DNA of 64,000 nucleotides, from contig JALSRK010000024.1 of the NCBI GenBank assembly GCA_026984795.1, positions 372,001 to 436,000 on the forward strand, read 5' to 3'. Shown here piece after piece: positions 24,671 to 33,179 of the stretch; the first letter of the stretch is position 1; the number at the start of each line of letters is the position of its first letter. The DNA is from Solibacteraceae bacterium (GTDB lineage: Bacteria; Acidobacteriota; Terriglobia; Bryobacterales; Bryobacteraceae). Both the position numbers and the translations under genes were made by a program. The notes below the pieces were generated by a model, which saw nothing but the letters and a program-made list of their open reading frames with translations, did not search any database and was not told where the DNA came from.

Positions 24671-25081
24671 TCAGTGCGGACCTGCAGGCAGCTGAAAACG
24701 GCTCGTCCAAACCTCGCACACTCCTTTCGGAATCGTGGGTGGTTCGTGCCGGTGAGCGTGCATGCCGACGCCCGGCAGCCAGCCGTCATGCGTGACTGAA
24801 TCCACCGCTCTCACGCCGCCGCTCACGGGGAGCGGGCCAAACAGTGCGCACATGGGCAAACCTGCGGCGTTCTTCTTCGGTTGTGATTCCGAGCGAGTAT
24901 CCTCGCGCGGTGCCACGCAAGCGGGCGGGTCGCAGGCTCCATCGTGATACGGGCAGGCGACCCCGATCCTTGCTCTCGGCAACTCTTGGCGAGGGAACTC
25001 GGTCGCCGGCCGGTACGGGCGATATTCCCCATCAGCAGGATCATCGAAATCGCGGATTTGCAAGTCCTCAGGGAGCTTCAT
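24671..25081 (-). CDS. Possible hypothetical protein, 136 residues
   Basis: An open frame of 137 codons fills most of the 451-nt gap between the dehydratase and the GH-A glycosidase, in the same direction. The ATG at 25081 has no ribosome site; a TTG at 25108 just after the upstream stop is an alternative. The sequence (LPVSGGVRAVDSVTHDG, GVGMHAHRHEPPTIP) is not obviously low quality, but I recognise no family and see no signal peptide or membrane segment. It could be a small cassette gene or the remnant of one. Nothing else is apparent in this gap. Confidence 0.3.
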   Translation of the reverse strand: MKLPEDLQIRDFDDPADGEYRPYRPATEFPRQELPRARIGVACPYHDGACDPPACVAPREDTRSESQPKKNAAGLPMCALFGPLPVSGGVRAVDSVTHDGWLPGVGMHAHRHEPPTIPKGVCEVWTSRFQLPAGPH

Positions 25082-25111
25082 GGTTTTCTGGGGCGCCGGT
25101 CTCGACAAACG

Positions 25112-26269
25112 TCACTCGCGTCCGTGCCCTACGTTAAGGGACCTGCTGCCCGGCCCGCTTCCCCTGGAGCTTCGCGCACGGAACTCACGAGCCTCTTCGA
25201 CCCACGCCGTCCACCCGGGTTTGGGGGAACCGTCCTCATACCGCAACCCGAGGGAGGTGAGGAACCTCATGAATGACTCGTTGTTGAGAAGCTCCGGACT
25301 GAGCAAGGGCTCAAGGGCGGTTTTCGTCCGTTCGTAATTCCAGTCCTGATACCCCTCCCAAATCACTCCGATGATTCGGCTGCGATGATTGTCGAGCCAC
25401 CGGAAAAAGCGGCGGATGAACTCGGCTTGAATCTCCGGCGAGGAGTTCACCTCCGGAGCCGACGCACAGCCCAGTTCGGTGATCAGGACTTTCTTGCGGC
25501 CGGCGGTTTCCAGAACGTGCGCGAGGGCGGCGGCGAAGTAGGCGGGACTATTGCTGTCCAACGGCGTTTCCCGACCCCTGCCGAACATGCTGACCGGAGC
25601 GTAGTACGTGACACCGAGATAATCCAGCTGGGGTTCAAGCTGGGACCACCAGGGCTCGAGCGAATTCCAGCGGAGCACCGTGCCGAGCCGAACGTGGGGC
25701 GCTGCTTGGCGGACGACCTTCGAAGCACGGGCGACGAACTTGACGTAACCGGGGAACTGCGCCTTGTGTTCCGAGAAGTACCAGTCCACTTCGTTGCCGA
25801 TAGACAGATAGTCGATGTAGCTGCCGAATCTGTCGAGGAACCCCTTCAGGAACAGTTCCCAGCGTTCCAGTACATAAGGATCATCAAACGGCCGCCCCCG
25901 GAGATACTCGGGCATCTGCAGCTCTTCCATGTGAACGTTGGCGATCGTGAAGGCGATCTTGAATCCATGGTGCTTGACGTAGCGCAGATGCCGGGCTACG
26001 CCGGAGATATGATCGACGTTGTTGTCCCAGTTGTAGCGGCCCGGCTCGGGTTCGTCCCAGCGACCGAGAACGATGGCGAGTGTGACGCCGGCCTCCCGCG
26101 CCCGCTCGAGCGCCGCGCTCCCCTTGTTGTCCGTGAAGAGGCCCTGAATGCCTAGGGGCTGGCCGGCGGCCGGAGAGCCATTCGCGGCCATGGTCGCCAG
26201 AAGCGTCAAGATTCCTACTCCGTGGCTCACTGCTCTTGACCTTGTCACGATTGTGGTTCTCGAAATCAC
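25112..26269 (-). CDS. Exported clan GH-A glycoside hydrolase
   Basis: A 385-residue protein. GTG 26269 is chosen because GGAGGAGGG lies just upstream; an earlier GTG (26299) would place that site inside the gene. A signal segment spans about residues 12-36. The TIM barrel shows DEPEPGRYNWDNNVDHISG after strand 2, SIGNEVDWYFSEHK after strand 4 (Asn-Glu, the clan GH-A acid/base) and KVLITELGCAS after strand 7 (nucleophile Glu). This is the GH5/GH39/GH53 arrangement; the exact family cannot be told by eye, and arabinogalactan endo-galactanase-type activity would fit the arabinofuranosidase downstream. It follows the Oar receptor gene by 94 nt. Confidence 0.8.
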   Translation of the reverse strand: MISRTTIVTRSRAVSHGVGILTLLATMAANGSPAAGQPLGIQGLFTDNKGSAALERAREAGVTLAIVLGRWDEPEPGRYNWDNNVDHISGVARHLRYVKHHGFKIAFTIANVHMEELQMPEYLRGRPFDDPYVLERWELFLKGFLDRFGSYIDYLSIGNEVDWYFSEHKAQFPGYVKFVARASKVVRQAAPHVRLGTVLRWNSLEPWWSQLEPQLDYLGVTYYAPVSMFGRGRETPLDSNSPAYFAAALAHVLETAGRKKVLITELGCASAPEVNSSPEIQAEFIRRFFRWLDNHRSRIIGVIWEGYQDWNYERTKTALEPLLSPELLNNESFMRFLTSLGLRYEDGSPKPGWTAWVEEAREFRARSSRGSGPGSRSLNVGHGRE

Positions 26270-26363
26270 GGCCCTCCTCCATTTGGCCCGCTCGGTCACC
26301 CGCTGGCGTTATGGATCCGGCAAGCCCCTGAGTTCAGAGAGTTCAGAGGGACCACGCCCATGG

Positions 26364-29300
26364 CTAGAAACGCAGCTTCAGCGCTAACTGGCCGATCCTC
26401 GCGTCGTGGGCGCGAGTGATGACCCCGCCCGCCTCCCACGTGGCGTTGCTCTGGTCCGGGTACAGAAAGTTAGGCCGGTTGAGCAGGTTGAAGAACTCGG
26501 CCCGGAACTGAAGATTCACCCTCTCAGTGAACTTGAACATTTTGAACAGCGAAAAGTCCAACGTTTGAAAGTTCGGGCCCGGAATGATGTTCCTTCCAGC
26601 ATTGCCGTACCGCCCGGCCGTTTCGGCACTCGATGACGGCGGATCCTTGAACGCGCTCTTGTCGAACCAGCCGTGAATGCTTCGTTCGTCCGCCGGGAGA
26701 CGGCCGTCGGCGATCCGATCGGCCCGCGCATCATTGACGGTGCAGCCGCAATTGTAGCCGGAACCCGCGAACACCGAGAACGGAAGCCCGCTTTGTAACG
26801 TCAGGATTCCGTTGATTCGCCACTGGCCGAGCACGGCGTTCATTACAGGACGCCAGTGATTCCCCACCGCTTTGCCTCGGCCGAACGGCAGATCGTAGTT
26901 GAAGGCGAACACGAAACGATGAGCCCGATCAAATGAGGAGCGCGCCCGGTCCGACCGCCTGTCGAAGGGATTGTGCCCCCGTCCGCTGGGGTTCGAATCT
27001 CCGCCTCCGGTGATTGTGCCGCCGCTCGCGTCGTCGATCGACTTGCCGAAGGTGTACGCCGCCAGGAATTGGAGGCCCGCCGACATCCGCTTTTCGAGCT
27101 TCACCTGCAGGGAATGGTAGATCGAAGAAAACGCGTTGGCCAGGGCTTCCACGTCTCCGACGTTGGGAACCGTCGCGTGGTGGATGCGGCGTTGCTCCGC
27201 CGTGGCCGGATCTCCTGGGGGTGTGGGATTGGCACTGAACGCGCCCGGTAGTTTGGTCCCCTTGGTTCCTACGTAGCCGATGTCGAAAACCATCTGGCCG
27301 GGCAGCGCTCGCTGGATGTTGAAGCTGAAGTACTGCGTGTAAGGCGAGCGGCTGTTAGGCTCGAACATCCGGTAGCTCCCCGAGGGGTTCTCCTTATCGA
27401 AATCCTCTACGGATGGGGCAAGATGCACCGGCAGGCCGTCGCTGAAGCGGTACATCGCCTCCACAGTGGTGAAATCCAGGTTGAACAGATTGAACTTCCG
27501 GGTGAACGGGGGGTTCAATCCGGCCTGCCGGACCTGCTCGAACGGGTTGAAGTAGGAGATTCCGTAACCACCGCGAATCGCCGTCTTGTCATTGACGGCG
27601 AACGCGAAGCCGAACCGGGGCGCCCAGTTGTTCTTGTCGGTCCTGACGAAGTTCCTGGAAGTATCGACCCCGGCGAACAGAACCCTGCCCCCAATGAGAT
27701 CGATGTTGGAAAGGCGATCAGCGACCTCTACGTGGCCCGGGTATAGGTCGTAGCGAAGCCCGATGTTCAGCGTGAGCCGCCGAGTTACATTGATCTTGTC
27801 CTGTGCGTAGAATCCATACTCGGTCATCCGGAGTCCCCGCGTCCCCACCGTCAAATCCTGCTGAATGACCGTCGCCCGGCCCGTGAGAAAGTCGGCAAAC
27901 GAGAGCCCGGTGAACAGCGGGACCATGATGTAAGCGCCTTTTCCGAAGAAGTTCTCATTGCCGTTGATGTGTCGGCGGCGAAAGTCGAAGCCGAACTTGA
28001 GGGTATGGCGTCCCTTGGTGCGTGAGAGGTTCTCGGACAGCTGGTAAGCGGTGGCAGCAGTCCGGTTTGGGGTGAACGGAGATGTGCCGATCCAGCTCGG
28101 TCCGGAACTAAAGAAGAACCACGGCAGCCCCACCGTGAGCTCGTCGATATTCACGTTCGGGATTCCGACCTGATCAGCCAAGTTCTGGCCGCCATCGGAC
28201 GTGCCCAGCAGAAACGAGTTTCGGTTCAAGCCGATGCGAAGTTCGTTCACCGTGTGTGGATTGAATGTGTGGACATGTGTGATCCCTCCGTTTTGGGCTC
28301 GGCTGTCTCCTGTACCGGCCAGCAGGTCCAGGACGACTCCGCAATCGATACACGGGCCCACTGTTCCACCCCCGAACGCGGCCGGCGTGTCGCTGCTGCC
28401 CTGAACAAAGCTGTAGTGGGCCGTTAGCGAGTCCCGGGTCGATATCTGATAATCAATCTTCACGTCGAACTGATCACTGTTGACGGAACGCGTCCCGCTC
28501 GTCGAGTAGTTGTTGATCGTCCCGCGGCCGGGAATCAACGTGCCAGGCTGGTTGGGCAGAGGGTACATCTGTGCGATCTTGGCGGCAGCAGGGTCGATGG
28601 CCGACGGGGGGATCCTTTGTCCTTCAAAGATCGTCCCCAGCAGCGCGTTCTCAAAGAGCGGCTGACCAGGCGGCAACGTCTCGCTGAAGTCGCCTTGGCG
28701 CTCCAACTCGGTGGGAACCGATTGAATCGTCGTGCCCCCCAGGCGGTCCCTGGTGCCTTGATAATCGATGAAAAAGAACGCGGTGTTGCGTACGACCGGA
28801 CCGCCGAGCGTGCCACCGAACTGATTGCGGCGCAACGGCTGCCGCGGAGCCTTGGCCTGCCCGGGCGCAAGGGCGACCTGGTTGTCAAAGAAGCCGTTCG
28901 CGTCCAGTATCTCGTTCCTCAGGAACCAAAACCCCGAACCATGCACCTCGTTGGTCCCGGACTTCAACTGCACGGCGACGATCCCACCAGCCGTGCGGCC
29001 GTACTCGGCTGAGAAGGTCGAGGTTTGAACTGCGAACTCCTCAATGGCGTCGATTGGCGGACGGACGTTCAGGTTGCCTACGTGATCGAGGTTGTCCACT
29101 CCGTTGATCACGAACATGTTGTTGTCAGACCGGGAGCCGTTGATGTTGTAGCCGGAGTTCGACTGATTCTGCATGCCGTCGTTCACTCCGGCGACGAGTC
29201 GGATGAGGTCAGCGAAATCACGGCCGTTCAAAGGCAGGTCGGCCACCTGCTGATGGTTGATGACCTGACCGATTTCGGCGGTTTCCAACCGCAACGCTTG

Positions 29301-29687
29301 CGACGCGTCGGCATGAACTTCGATTTGCTGCTCCACGGTGCCCACTTGCAGCACCGCGTCCACGCGCATGACTTGGTTCACCGTTAGCGTGAGCCCGGTC
29401 TGCACCCATCTCCTGAAGCCGGGTGCCGAGACTTCGACAGTATACGGACCGACGGGCAAGAACTCGACAACGTAGATACCCTCTTGGTTCGTTTCCGCCG
29501 TCTTCGTAATCCCCTGGCGGACCTGGGTGACTTTGATAGTCGCCCCGGGAATGACCGACTTCTGTTCGTCGTAAACCGTGCCAGTGATCTGCCCGGAGCC
29601 CACCTGGGCGGCGGCAGGGTTCGGCGATATCAAAGCGCAGACACCCCAAACAACCAAAGACGTTCCAACGACATGTAGCCCTGACAT
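26364..29687 (-). CDS. Oar-like TonB-dependent outer-membrane receptor
   Basis: A 1107-residue protein. ATG 29687 follows AGGAGG at 4-nt spacing and starts a signal peptide (about 1-30, ending AAAQ). A carboxypeptidase-regulatory-like domain (VGSGQITGTVYDEQKSVIPG to about 115) precedes a plug (LPLNGRDFADLIRLVAGVND, NINGSRSDNNMFVINGVDN, STFSAEYGRTAGGIVAVQLK) and a long beta-barrel ending in LALKLRF with a terminal Phe. This is the Oar architecture expanded in Acidobacteria and myxobacteria, used for large oligosaccharides or peptides. It heads an operon with two glycosidases and a dehydratase, so glycan uptake is the likely role. Expression is probably controlled by the adjacent GntR protein. 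Confidence 0.92.
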   Translation of the reverse strand: MSGLHVVGTSLVVWGVCALISPNPAAAQVGSGQITGTVYDEQKSVIPGATIKVTQVRQGITKTAETNQEGIYVVEFLPVGPYTVEVSAPGFRRWVQTGLTLTVNQVMRVDAVLQVGTVEQQIEVHADASQALRLETAEIGQVINHQQVADLPLNGRDFADLIRLVAGVNDGMQNQSNSGYNINGSRSDNNMFVINGVDNLDHVGNLNVRPPIDAIEEFAVQTSTFSAEYGRTAGGIVAVQLKSGTNEVHGSGFWFLRNEILDANGFFDNQVALAPGQAKAPRQPLRRNQFGGTLGGPVVRNTAFFFIDYQGTRDRLGGTTIQSVPTELERQGDFSETLPPGQPLFENALLGTIFEGQRIPPSAIDPAAAKIAQMYPLPNQPGTLIPGRGTINNYSTSGTRSVNSDQFDVKIDYQISTRDSLTAHYSFVQGSSDTPAAFGGGTVGPCIDCGVVLDLLAGTGDSRAQNGGITHVHTFNPHTVNELRIGLNRNSFLLGTSDGGQNLADQVGIPNVNIDELTVGLPWFFFSSGPSWIGTSPFTPNRTAATAYQLSENLSRTKGRHTLKFGFDFRRRHINGNENFFGKGAYIMVPLFTGLSFADFLTGRATVIQQDLTVGTRGLRMTEYGFYAQDKINVTRRLTLNIGLRYDLYPGHVEVADRLSNIDLIGGRVLFAGVDTSRNFVRTDKNNWAPRFGFAFAVNDKTAIRGGYGISYFNPFEQVRQAGLNPPFTRKFNLFNLDFTTVEAMYRFSDGLPVHLAPSVEDFDKENPSGSYRMFEPNSRSPYTQYFSFNIQRALPGQMVFDIGYVGTKGTKLPGAFSANPTPPGDPATAEQRRIHHATVPNVGDVEALANAFSSIYHSLQVKLEKRMSAGLQFLAAYTFGKSIDDASGGTITGGGDSNPSGRGHNPFDRRSDRARSSFDRAHRFVFAFNYDLPFGRGKAVGNHWRPVMNAVLGQWRINGILTLQSGLPFSVFAGSGYNCGCTVNDARADRIADGRLPADERSIHGWFDKSAFKDPPSSSAETAGRYGNAGRNIIPGPNFQTLDFSLFKMFKFTERVNLQFRAEFFNLLNRPNFLYPDQSNATWEAGGVITRAHDARIGQLALKLRF

Positions 29688-29829
29688 GCCACCTCCTGGA
29701 TTCCTTGATAGCGCTGTTGAAGCTCGCACCAAGTGCCCCGCGAGCGTTTTCCGCAACGGGATCAGCCAGTGCCTGCACCGGCCGGCTGCGACCGCCCAGT
29801 CGAACCAGGATCGACGGGTTCCGGGAAAC

Positions 29830-29842
29830 ATGGTACGACCAT
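29830..29842. promoter_or_regulatory. Putative GntR/FCD operator at the Oar promoter
   Basis: ATGGT-ACG-ACCAT is a perfect palindrome with a 3-nt centre, matching the TGGT-N3-ACCA consensus of FCD-type GntR regulators such as LldR. It lies at the predicted start point of the divergent oar transcript, where binding would block initiation. A second site of the same form occurs at 30895-30905. Confidence 0.6.
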
Positions 29843-29846
29843 ATTC

Positions 29847-29875
29847 AGTCTGGCACTGAATCGGAACGCTGTCAA
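29847..29875 (-). promoter_or_regulatory. Promoter of the Oar/glycosidase operon
   Basis: On the minus strand a perfect TTGACA (29875-29870) is followed after 17 nt by CAGACT (29852-29847). The start would be near 29840, inside the palindrome, with a leader of about 150 nt to ATG 29687. The -10 is weak (3 of 6), as expected for a regulated promoter. Confidence 0.5.
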
Positions 29876-30022
29876 GGTTTTTCCGCTCCCCGTCTTCAGC
29901 GAATGGCGGGCTTCCTTGGATCGAGAGATTCAGCGGCGGCCTGTCGGCCCAAGCAGTTGTTCGGAAGAACTCCCGTAGTATCAACAGATCGAACGCCGAC
30001 GCCAAGGGCTTCGGGTTGAGTT

Positions 30023-30051
30023 TTGACTTCGTGGCATTCCCGGGTTAGTAT
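30023..30051 (+). promoter_or_regulatory. Promoter of the GntR regulator gene
   Basis: TTGACT (30023-30028), a 17-nt spacer and TAGTAT (30046-30051). The predicted start near 30058 gives an 87-nt leader to ATG 30145, or a leaderless GTG at 30058. The 457-nt divergent region 29688-30144 therefore holds two promoters and one operator. Confidence 0.55.
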
Positions 30052-30144
30052 GGTTGTGTGTCAAGGATAAGCCGGCGGGCGAACGACATGGTCCATCCAA
30101 GGCGCGAGACGCGGACCCCAGAGGGCGCGGAGGGGAAACGTCCA

Positions 30145-30879
30145 ATGGAAGCTCAGAGGGAGGACATCACCGCGTGGCTCGTCAGCTGCTTCAAACGGCT
30201 GCTCGCCGACGGTGCCCTGGCCCCTGGGTCAAGGTTGCCCCCGGAACGGGAGTTGGCGAAGATGTTTGGCGTCAGCCGATCCTCGCTCCGCCAAGCGCTA
30301 AAGGTGCTCGAAATCATGGGGGTTGTCACCCAACAAGTAAGCCGCGGTACCTACCTCAGCGACAACGCGTCAGCGATCCTCGCCGAGCCCATTGATTTTC
30401 TGGTTTTGCTGGATGGCATCTCCCACCATGAGTTGTTCGAAGCGCGCATGATGCTAGAGCCGGAGCTCGCCGCTCGGGCGGCGGAGCGAGCTACGACCGA
30501 CGACCTGCGGGCGTTGCGAGGAGCTCTGACCCAAATGAGGCGCGCGTTGTCGGACCAGATGAGATACATCGAGGGGGACGTTGCCTTCCACGATGCTGTT
30601 TTTGCAGCGGCGGGCAATCGCGTTTGCCAAGCGATGATGCGCGTCGTTCAGCGAGCTGTTCTGACCAGCATCGCCCGCACCTCGGGGTTGACTGAGCTCG
30701 AGCGTTCGTTCGCGTTTCACAAAGCAATCTACGTGGCTATCGAAAAGCGGCGACCGGACGAGGCCCGGCAGGAGATGATTCAACACTTGAAATTCGGCCG
30801 GGACAGGCTGTTGCTCGCTACCCAGAAGCCTGCAGTGGGCTTGGCAGAAAAGATCGCGGCCATGCGGGCGGCGTTATAG
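30145..30879 (+). CDS. GntR-family (FCD subgroup) transcriptional regulator
   Basis: A 244-residue protein. ATG 30145 is favoured over upstream GTG/ATG codons because GGAGGGG lies 9 nt before it and the product then begins right at the winged helix. Residues about 5-75 form the GntR wHTH (GSRLPPERELAKMFGVSRSS, LRQALKVLEIMGVV, RGTYLSD). Residues about 90-225 form the all-helical FCD ligand domain with a metal-type pattern including FHDAVFAAAGN and FHKAIY. Such regulators bind sugar acids, lactate or related carboxylates and release TGGT-N3-ACCA operators. Two such sites flank it, one at the oar promoter and one before the dehydrogenase gene, implying autogenous control of the whole cassette. 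Confidence 0.92.
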   Translation: MEAQREDITAWLVSCFKRLLADGALAPGSRLPPERELAKMFGVSRSSLRQALKVLEIMGVVTQQVSRGTYLSDNASAILAEPIDFLVLLDGISHHELFEARMMLEPELAARAAERATTDDLRALRGALTQMRRALSDQMRYIEGDVAFHDAVFAAAGNRVCQAMMRVVQRAVLTSIARTSGLTELERSFAFHKAIYVAIEKRRPDEARQEMIQHLKFGRDRLLLATQKPAVGLAEKIAAMRAAL

Positions 30880-30894
30880 GCGGAGGATGTCCAG

Positions 30895-30905
30895 TGGTCG
30901 GACCA
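30895..30905. promoter_or_regulatory. Putative GntR/FCD operator before the dehydrogenase gene
   Basis: TGGT-CGG-ACCA, a perfect copy of the TGGT-N3-ACCA form at 29830, lies in the 34-nt gap between the regulator's stop (30879) and the dehydrogenase ATG (30914). A TTATAG hexamer ends at about 30879. Binding here could block an internal promoter or transcription through the gap. Confidence 0.5.
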
Positions 30906-30913
30906 ACTCCGTT

Positions 30914-31972
30914 ATGAAAGCAATCGTTTACTACGGCCGACAAGACGTCCGATACGAGGAGTTCCCTGATCCGGAGGTGCCCAGGCCTCGCGAAGTAGTC
31001 CTCAAGGTGAGGTCCGCCGGTCTCTGTCACACCGACGTCAACGAGTATCTACATGGCCCCGTGTTCATCGCCCAAACCCCACACCCACGCACTGGGCGTT
31101 CGATTCCCCTGGTGATCGGCCACGAGTTTTCGGGTCAGGTCGTCGAGATCGGGTCTGACGTTCGAGGGACGAAGGTAGGGGATCGGGTGGCGGTGAACTC
31201 GGTGGACTCCTGCGGGAAGTGCTTCTACTGCATTCGGGGCCGCCGGGCACTCTGCCGGGATGCGGCCTACGTCGGCTTCTCCCGCGACGGGGGCTTTGCT
31301 GAGTACGCGGCGGTTCCGGAGGAATGCTGCCACCCACTGCCACCGAGCGTTTCCGACGAGGCTGGAGCGCTCGCGGAACCTTTCGCCGTCGCGCTGCACG
31401 GACTCTCGCAATCCGGGCTGCGAGTGGGCGACCGTGCCGTGGTCGTCGGTGCAGGTACCATCGGCATGTGCATGTTGCAGATCCTGCGAGTGGGTGGAGC
31501 CGAACACGTGTTCGTCGTTGAGAAATCGGAAGCCAAGAGAGAAATCGCAGAGCAACTCGGGGCCAGCGCAGTTATCAGCCCGGACCGGACGGACCCCGCT
31601 AAGGTGGTTCGTGATCTGACCGACGGCCTGGGGGCGGACATCGCTTTTGAGTGTGTGGGGTCGGCAGATAGCCTACGAACGGCTATCGAATGTGCGCGTG
31701 GGGATGGAACCGTGTGCGTTTTGGGCGTCTTCCCTGGACCGCTCGAGTTCAATTGGAATGACGTGCTGGCGCGGGAACAAAAGGTTCTGACCTCACTGGC
31801 GTACGCCGATGAGTTCCCGGTTGTCATCTCCATGTTGGCCGATGCGAGGCTGAAAGCTGAACCGTTGATTACGGGCTATCTGCCTCTTAGCCAACTGGTG
31901 GAGCTGGGGCTCAAGCGGTATGGAGCGGCGGGAGCCACAAACATCAAGACAGTGGTTCGGGTATGGGCATGA
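30914..31972 (+). CDS. Zinc-dependent medium-chain dehydrogenase (sugar/polyol type)
   Basis: A 352-residue protein of the MDR superfamily. Catalytic zinc ligands are Cys38 (AGLCHTD) and His70-Glu71 (IGHEFSG); the structural zinc site is the four-Cys lobe at 100, 103, 106 and 114 (SCGKCFYC...ALC). The Rossmann motif GAGTIGMCML lies near 180. The pattern resembles sorbitol, threonine and sugar dehydrogenases, NAD(P)-dependent oxidation of a secondary alcohol or an aldose. ATG 30914 starts the conserved MKAIVYYG; the ATG at 30887 abuts its own ribosome site and is rejected. It lies between the GntR gene and the RraA-type aldolase and likely provides the first or an intermediate oxidation in the cassette. 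Confidence 0.87.
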   Translation: MKAIVYYGRQDVRYEEFPDPEVPRPREVVLKVRSAGLCHTDVNEYLHGPVFIAQTPHPRTGRSIPLVIGHEFSGQVVEIGSDVRGTKVGDRVAVNSVDSCGKCFYCIRGRRALCRDAAYVGFSRDGGFAEYAAVPEECCHPLPPSVSDEAGALAEPFAVALHGLSQSGLRVGDRAVVVGAGTIGMCMLQILRVGGAEHVFVVEKSEAKREIAEQLGASAVISPDRTDPAKVVRDLTDGLGADIAFECVGSADSLRTAIECARGDGTVCVLGVFPGPLEFNWNDVLAREQKVLTSLAYADEFPVVISMLADARLKAEPLITGYLPLSQLVELGLKRYGAAGATNIKTVVRVWA

Positions 31973-32030
31973 CACACGTTCGCCCGTTTCAGGGGGTGAC
32001 CGCGGGGATCGCTCCTTGAGGGTCGTTCAG

Positions 32031-32696
32031 ATGAACAGGCAAGAGAGCACGAACCTCGTCGCCAGGCTTAGCGCTATTCCCTATGCCGGTGCAATCAGTG
32101 ACATCTTGGACGAGATGGGGTTTAGGAACCAAGTGCTGCCTCCGGAGATCCGACCCCTTCGGCCGGACCAGACCCTGGCCGGCCGGGCTTTTACGCTGCT
32201 CGGGACGGTGACTGACGAGCATGACCGGGACAAGATCCTTCTGCCCTACTTGAAAATGCTTGGAGACATCCGTCCGGGTGACGTGCTGGTGTGCCAGTCC
32301 AATGACACCACCGCGGCTCATCTCGGTGAGTTGTCGAGTGAAACCGCCCAGTACCGTGGCGCTCGGGGCGCAGTGATCGACGGCGGTACAAGGGATGCCG
32401 GGTACATTTTGCGAATCGGTTTCCCGGTCTTCGCTCGTTACACGACACCAAGAGACATCGTGGGACGCTGGCGGCTCGCGGACTACGCCGTACCCATTGA
32501 GATCGGCACCGTACGGATTGCACCCGGCGACTACGTCGTCGGGGACCGTGACGGCGTGGTGATCATCCCTGGGGACACCGCCGAAGAGGTCGTTATCAAG
32601 GCGGACCAGATTGTCCGCACTGAGAACTTGGTTCGTAAAGCGATTCTGGCAGGCGTGCACCCGCTGGAGGCGTACCGGAAATACGGTAAGTTCTGA
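32031..32696 (+). CDS. RraA-family protein, probable class II pyruvate aldolase
   Basis: A 221-residue protein matching the RraA/HMG-aldolase fold: AISDILDEMGFRNQVLPPEI at the N-terminus, GRAFTLLGT, GDVLVCQSND, HLGELSSETAQYRGARGAVIDGGTRD and GDYVVGDRDGVVIIP. Gly-Glu at 99-100 and the Arg121-Asp122 pair are the residues that hold metal and substrate in active aldolases, whereas RNase E-inhibiting RraA proteins do not require them. Active members split 4-hydroxy-2-oxo acids to pyruvate. Following a dehydrogenase and linked to a dehydratase, cleavage of a 2-keto-3-deoxy sugar acid is inferred. ATG 32031 has GAGG about 9 nt upstream. It ends the + operon. Confidence 0.85.
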   Translation: MNRQESTNLVARLSAIPYAGAISDILDEMGFRNQVLPPEIRPLRPDQTLAGRAFTLLGTVTDEHDRDKILLPYLKMLGDIRPGDVLVCQSNDTTAAHLGELSSETAQYRGARGAVIDGGTRDAGYILRIGFPVFARYTTPRDIVGRWRLADYAVPIEIGTVRIAPGDYVVGDRDGVVIIPGDTAEEVVIKADQIVRTENLVRKAILAGVHPLEAYRKYGKF

Positions 32697-32789
32697 GGGT
32701 TGAAGTAGTCTGCTAGTTGGCCCCACTTTCTATGCGGGCTGTCCGGGCCCGTGGGCAGGGCTCCGCAAGCTCTCCGAGGCTCCACAGAA

Positions 32790-33179
32790 AGCCTATTCTT
32801 CCTCGCGCGTGGCCACCTCCACCTGGCCGGCCTCCTTGGCCTTGGCCTTCCGCGCCTCCCAGAGATGCCGGTTGCGGTTCGTCTTCCAGTACTTGTTGCC
32901 CCACCAGGCGTCGTCGTCCTCGGCGAAGGCGCCGGCCATCACCGGATTGGAGCGGTTTTTCTGCACCCAGGCCGCCAGCACCGGATCGGCGCTCTTGCGG
33001 AGCTGCTTCGAGACGGTGAAGGTGAGCCGATCCGAGTGCCTCGCTCCGGGCCGCCGGAAGTAGACGGTGAGGTAGCGCTCTTTGTGGAACGCCATCGGCA
33101 GCAGCGTCCGGCCGACTTTGGCCGCGGCGGCGCTGAGGTGCTCGCCGACGCCCTCGAGCTCCTGGGCCCACTTGTAGCT
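32790..33179. repeat. Direct repeat, right copy (pair with 20696-21085)
   Basis: Right member of the 390-nt direct repeat bracketing the carbohydrate cassette; see 20696-21085. Recombination between the copies would excise 12,094 nt as a circle and leave one gene copy. Confidence 0.9.

Noticed and set aside
31920-32030. Longer start for the RraA-family gene
   Set aside because: It would overlap the dehydrogenase and add residues (MERREPQTSRQ...) not expected in the family; ATG 32031 matches the usual N-terminus.
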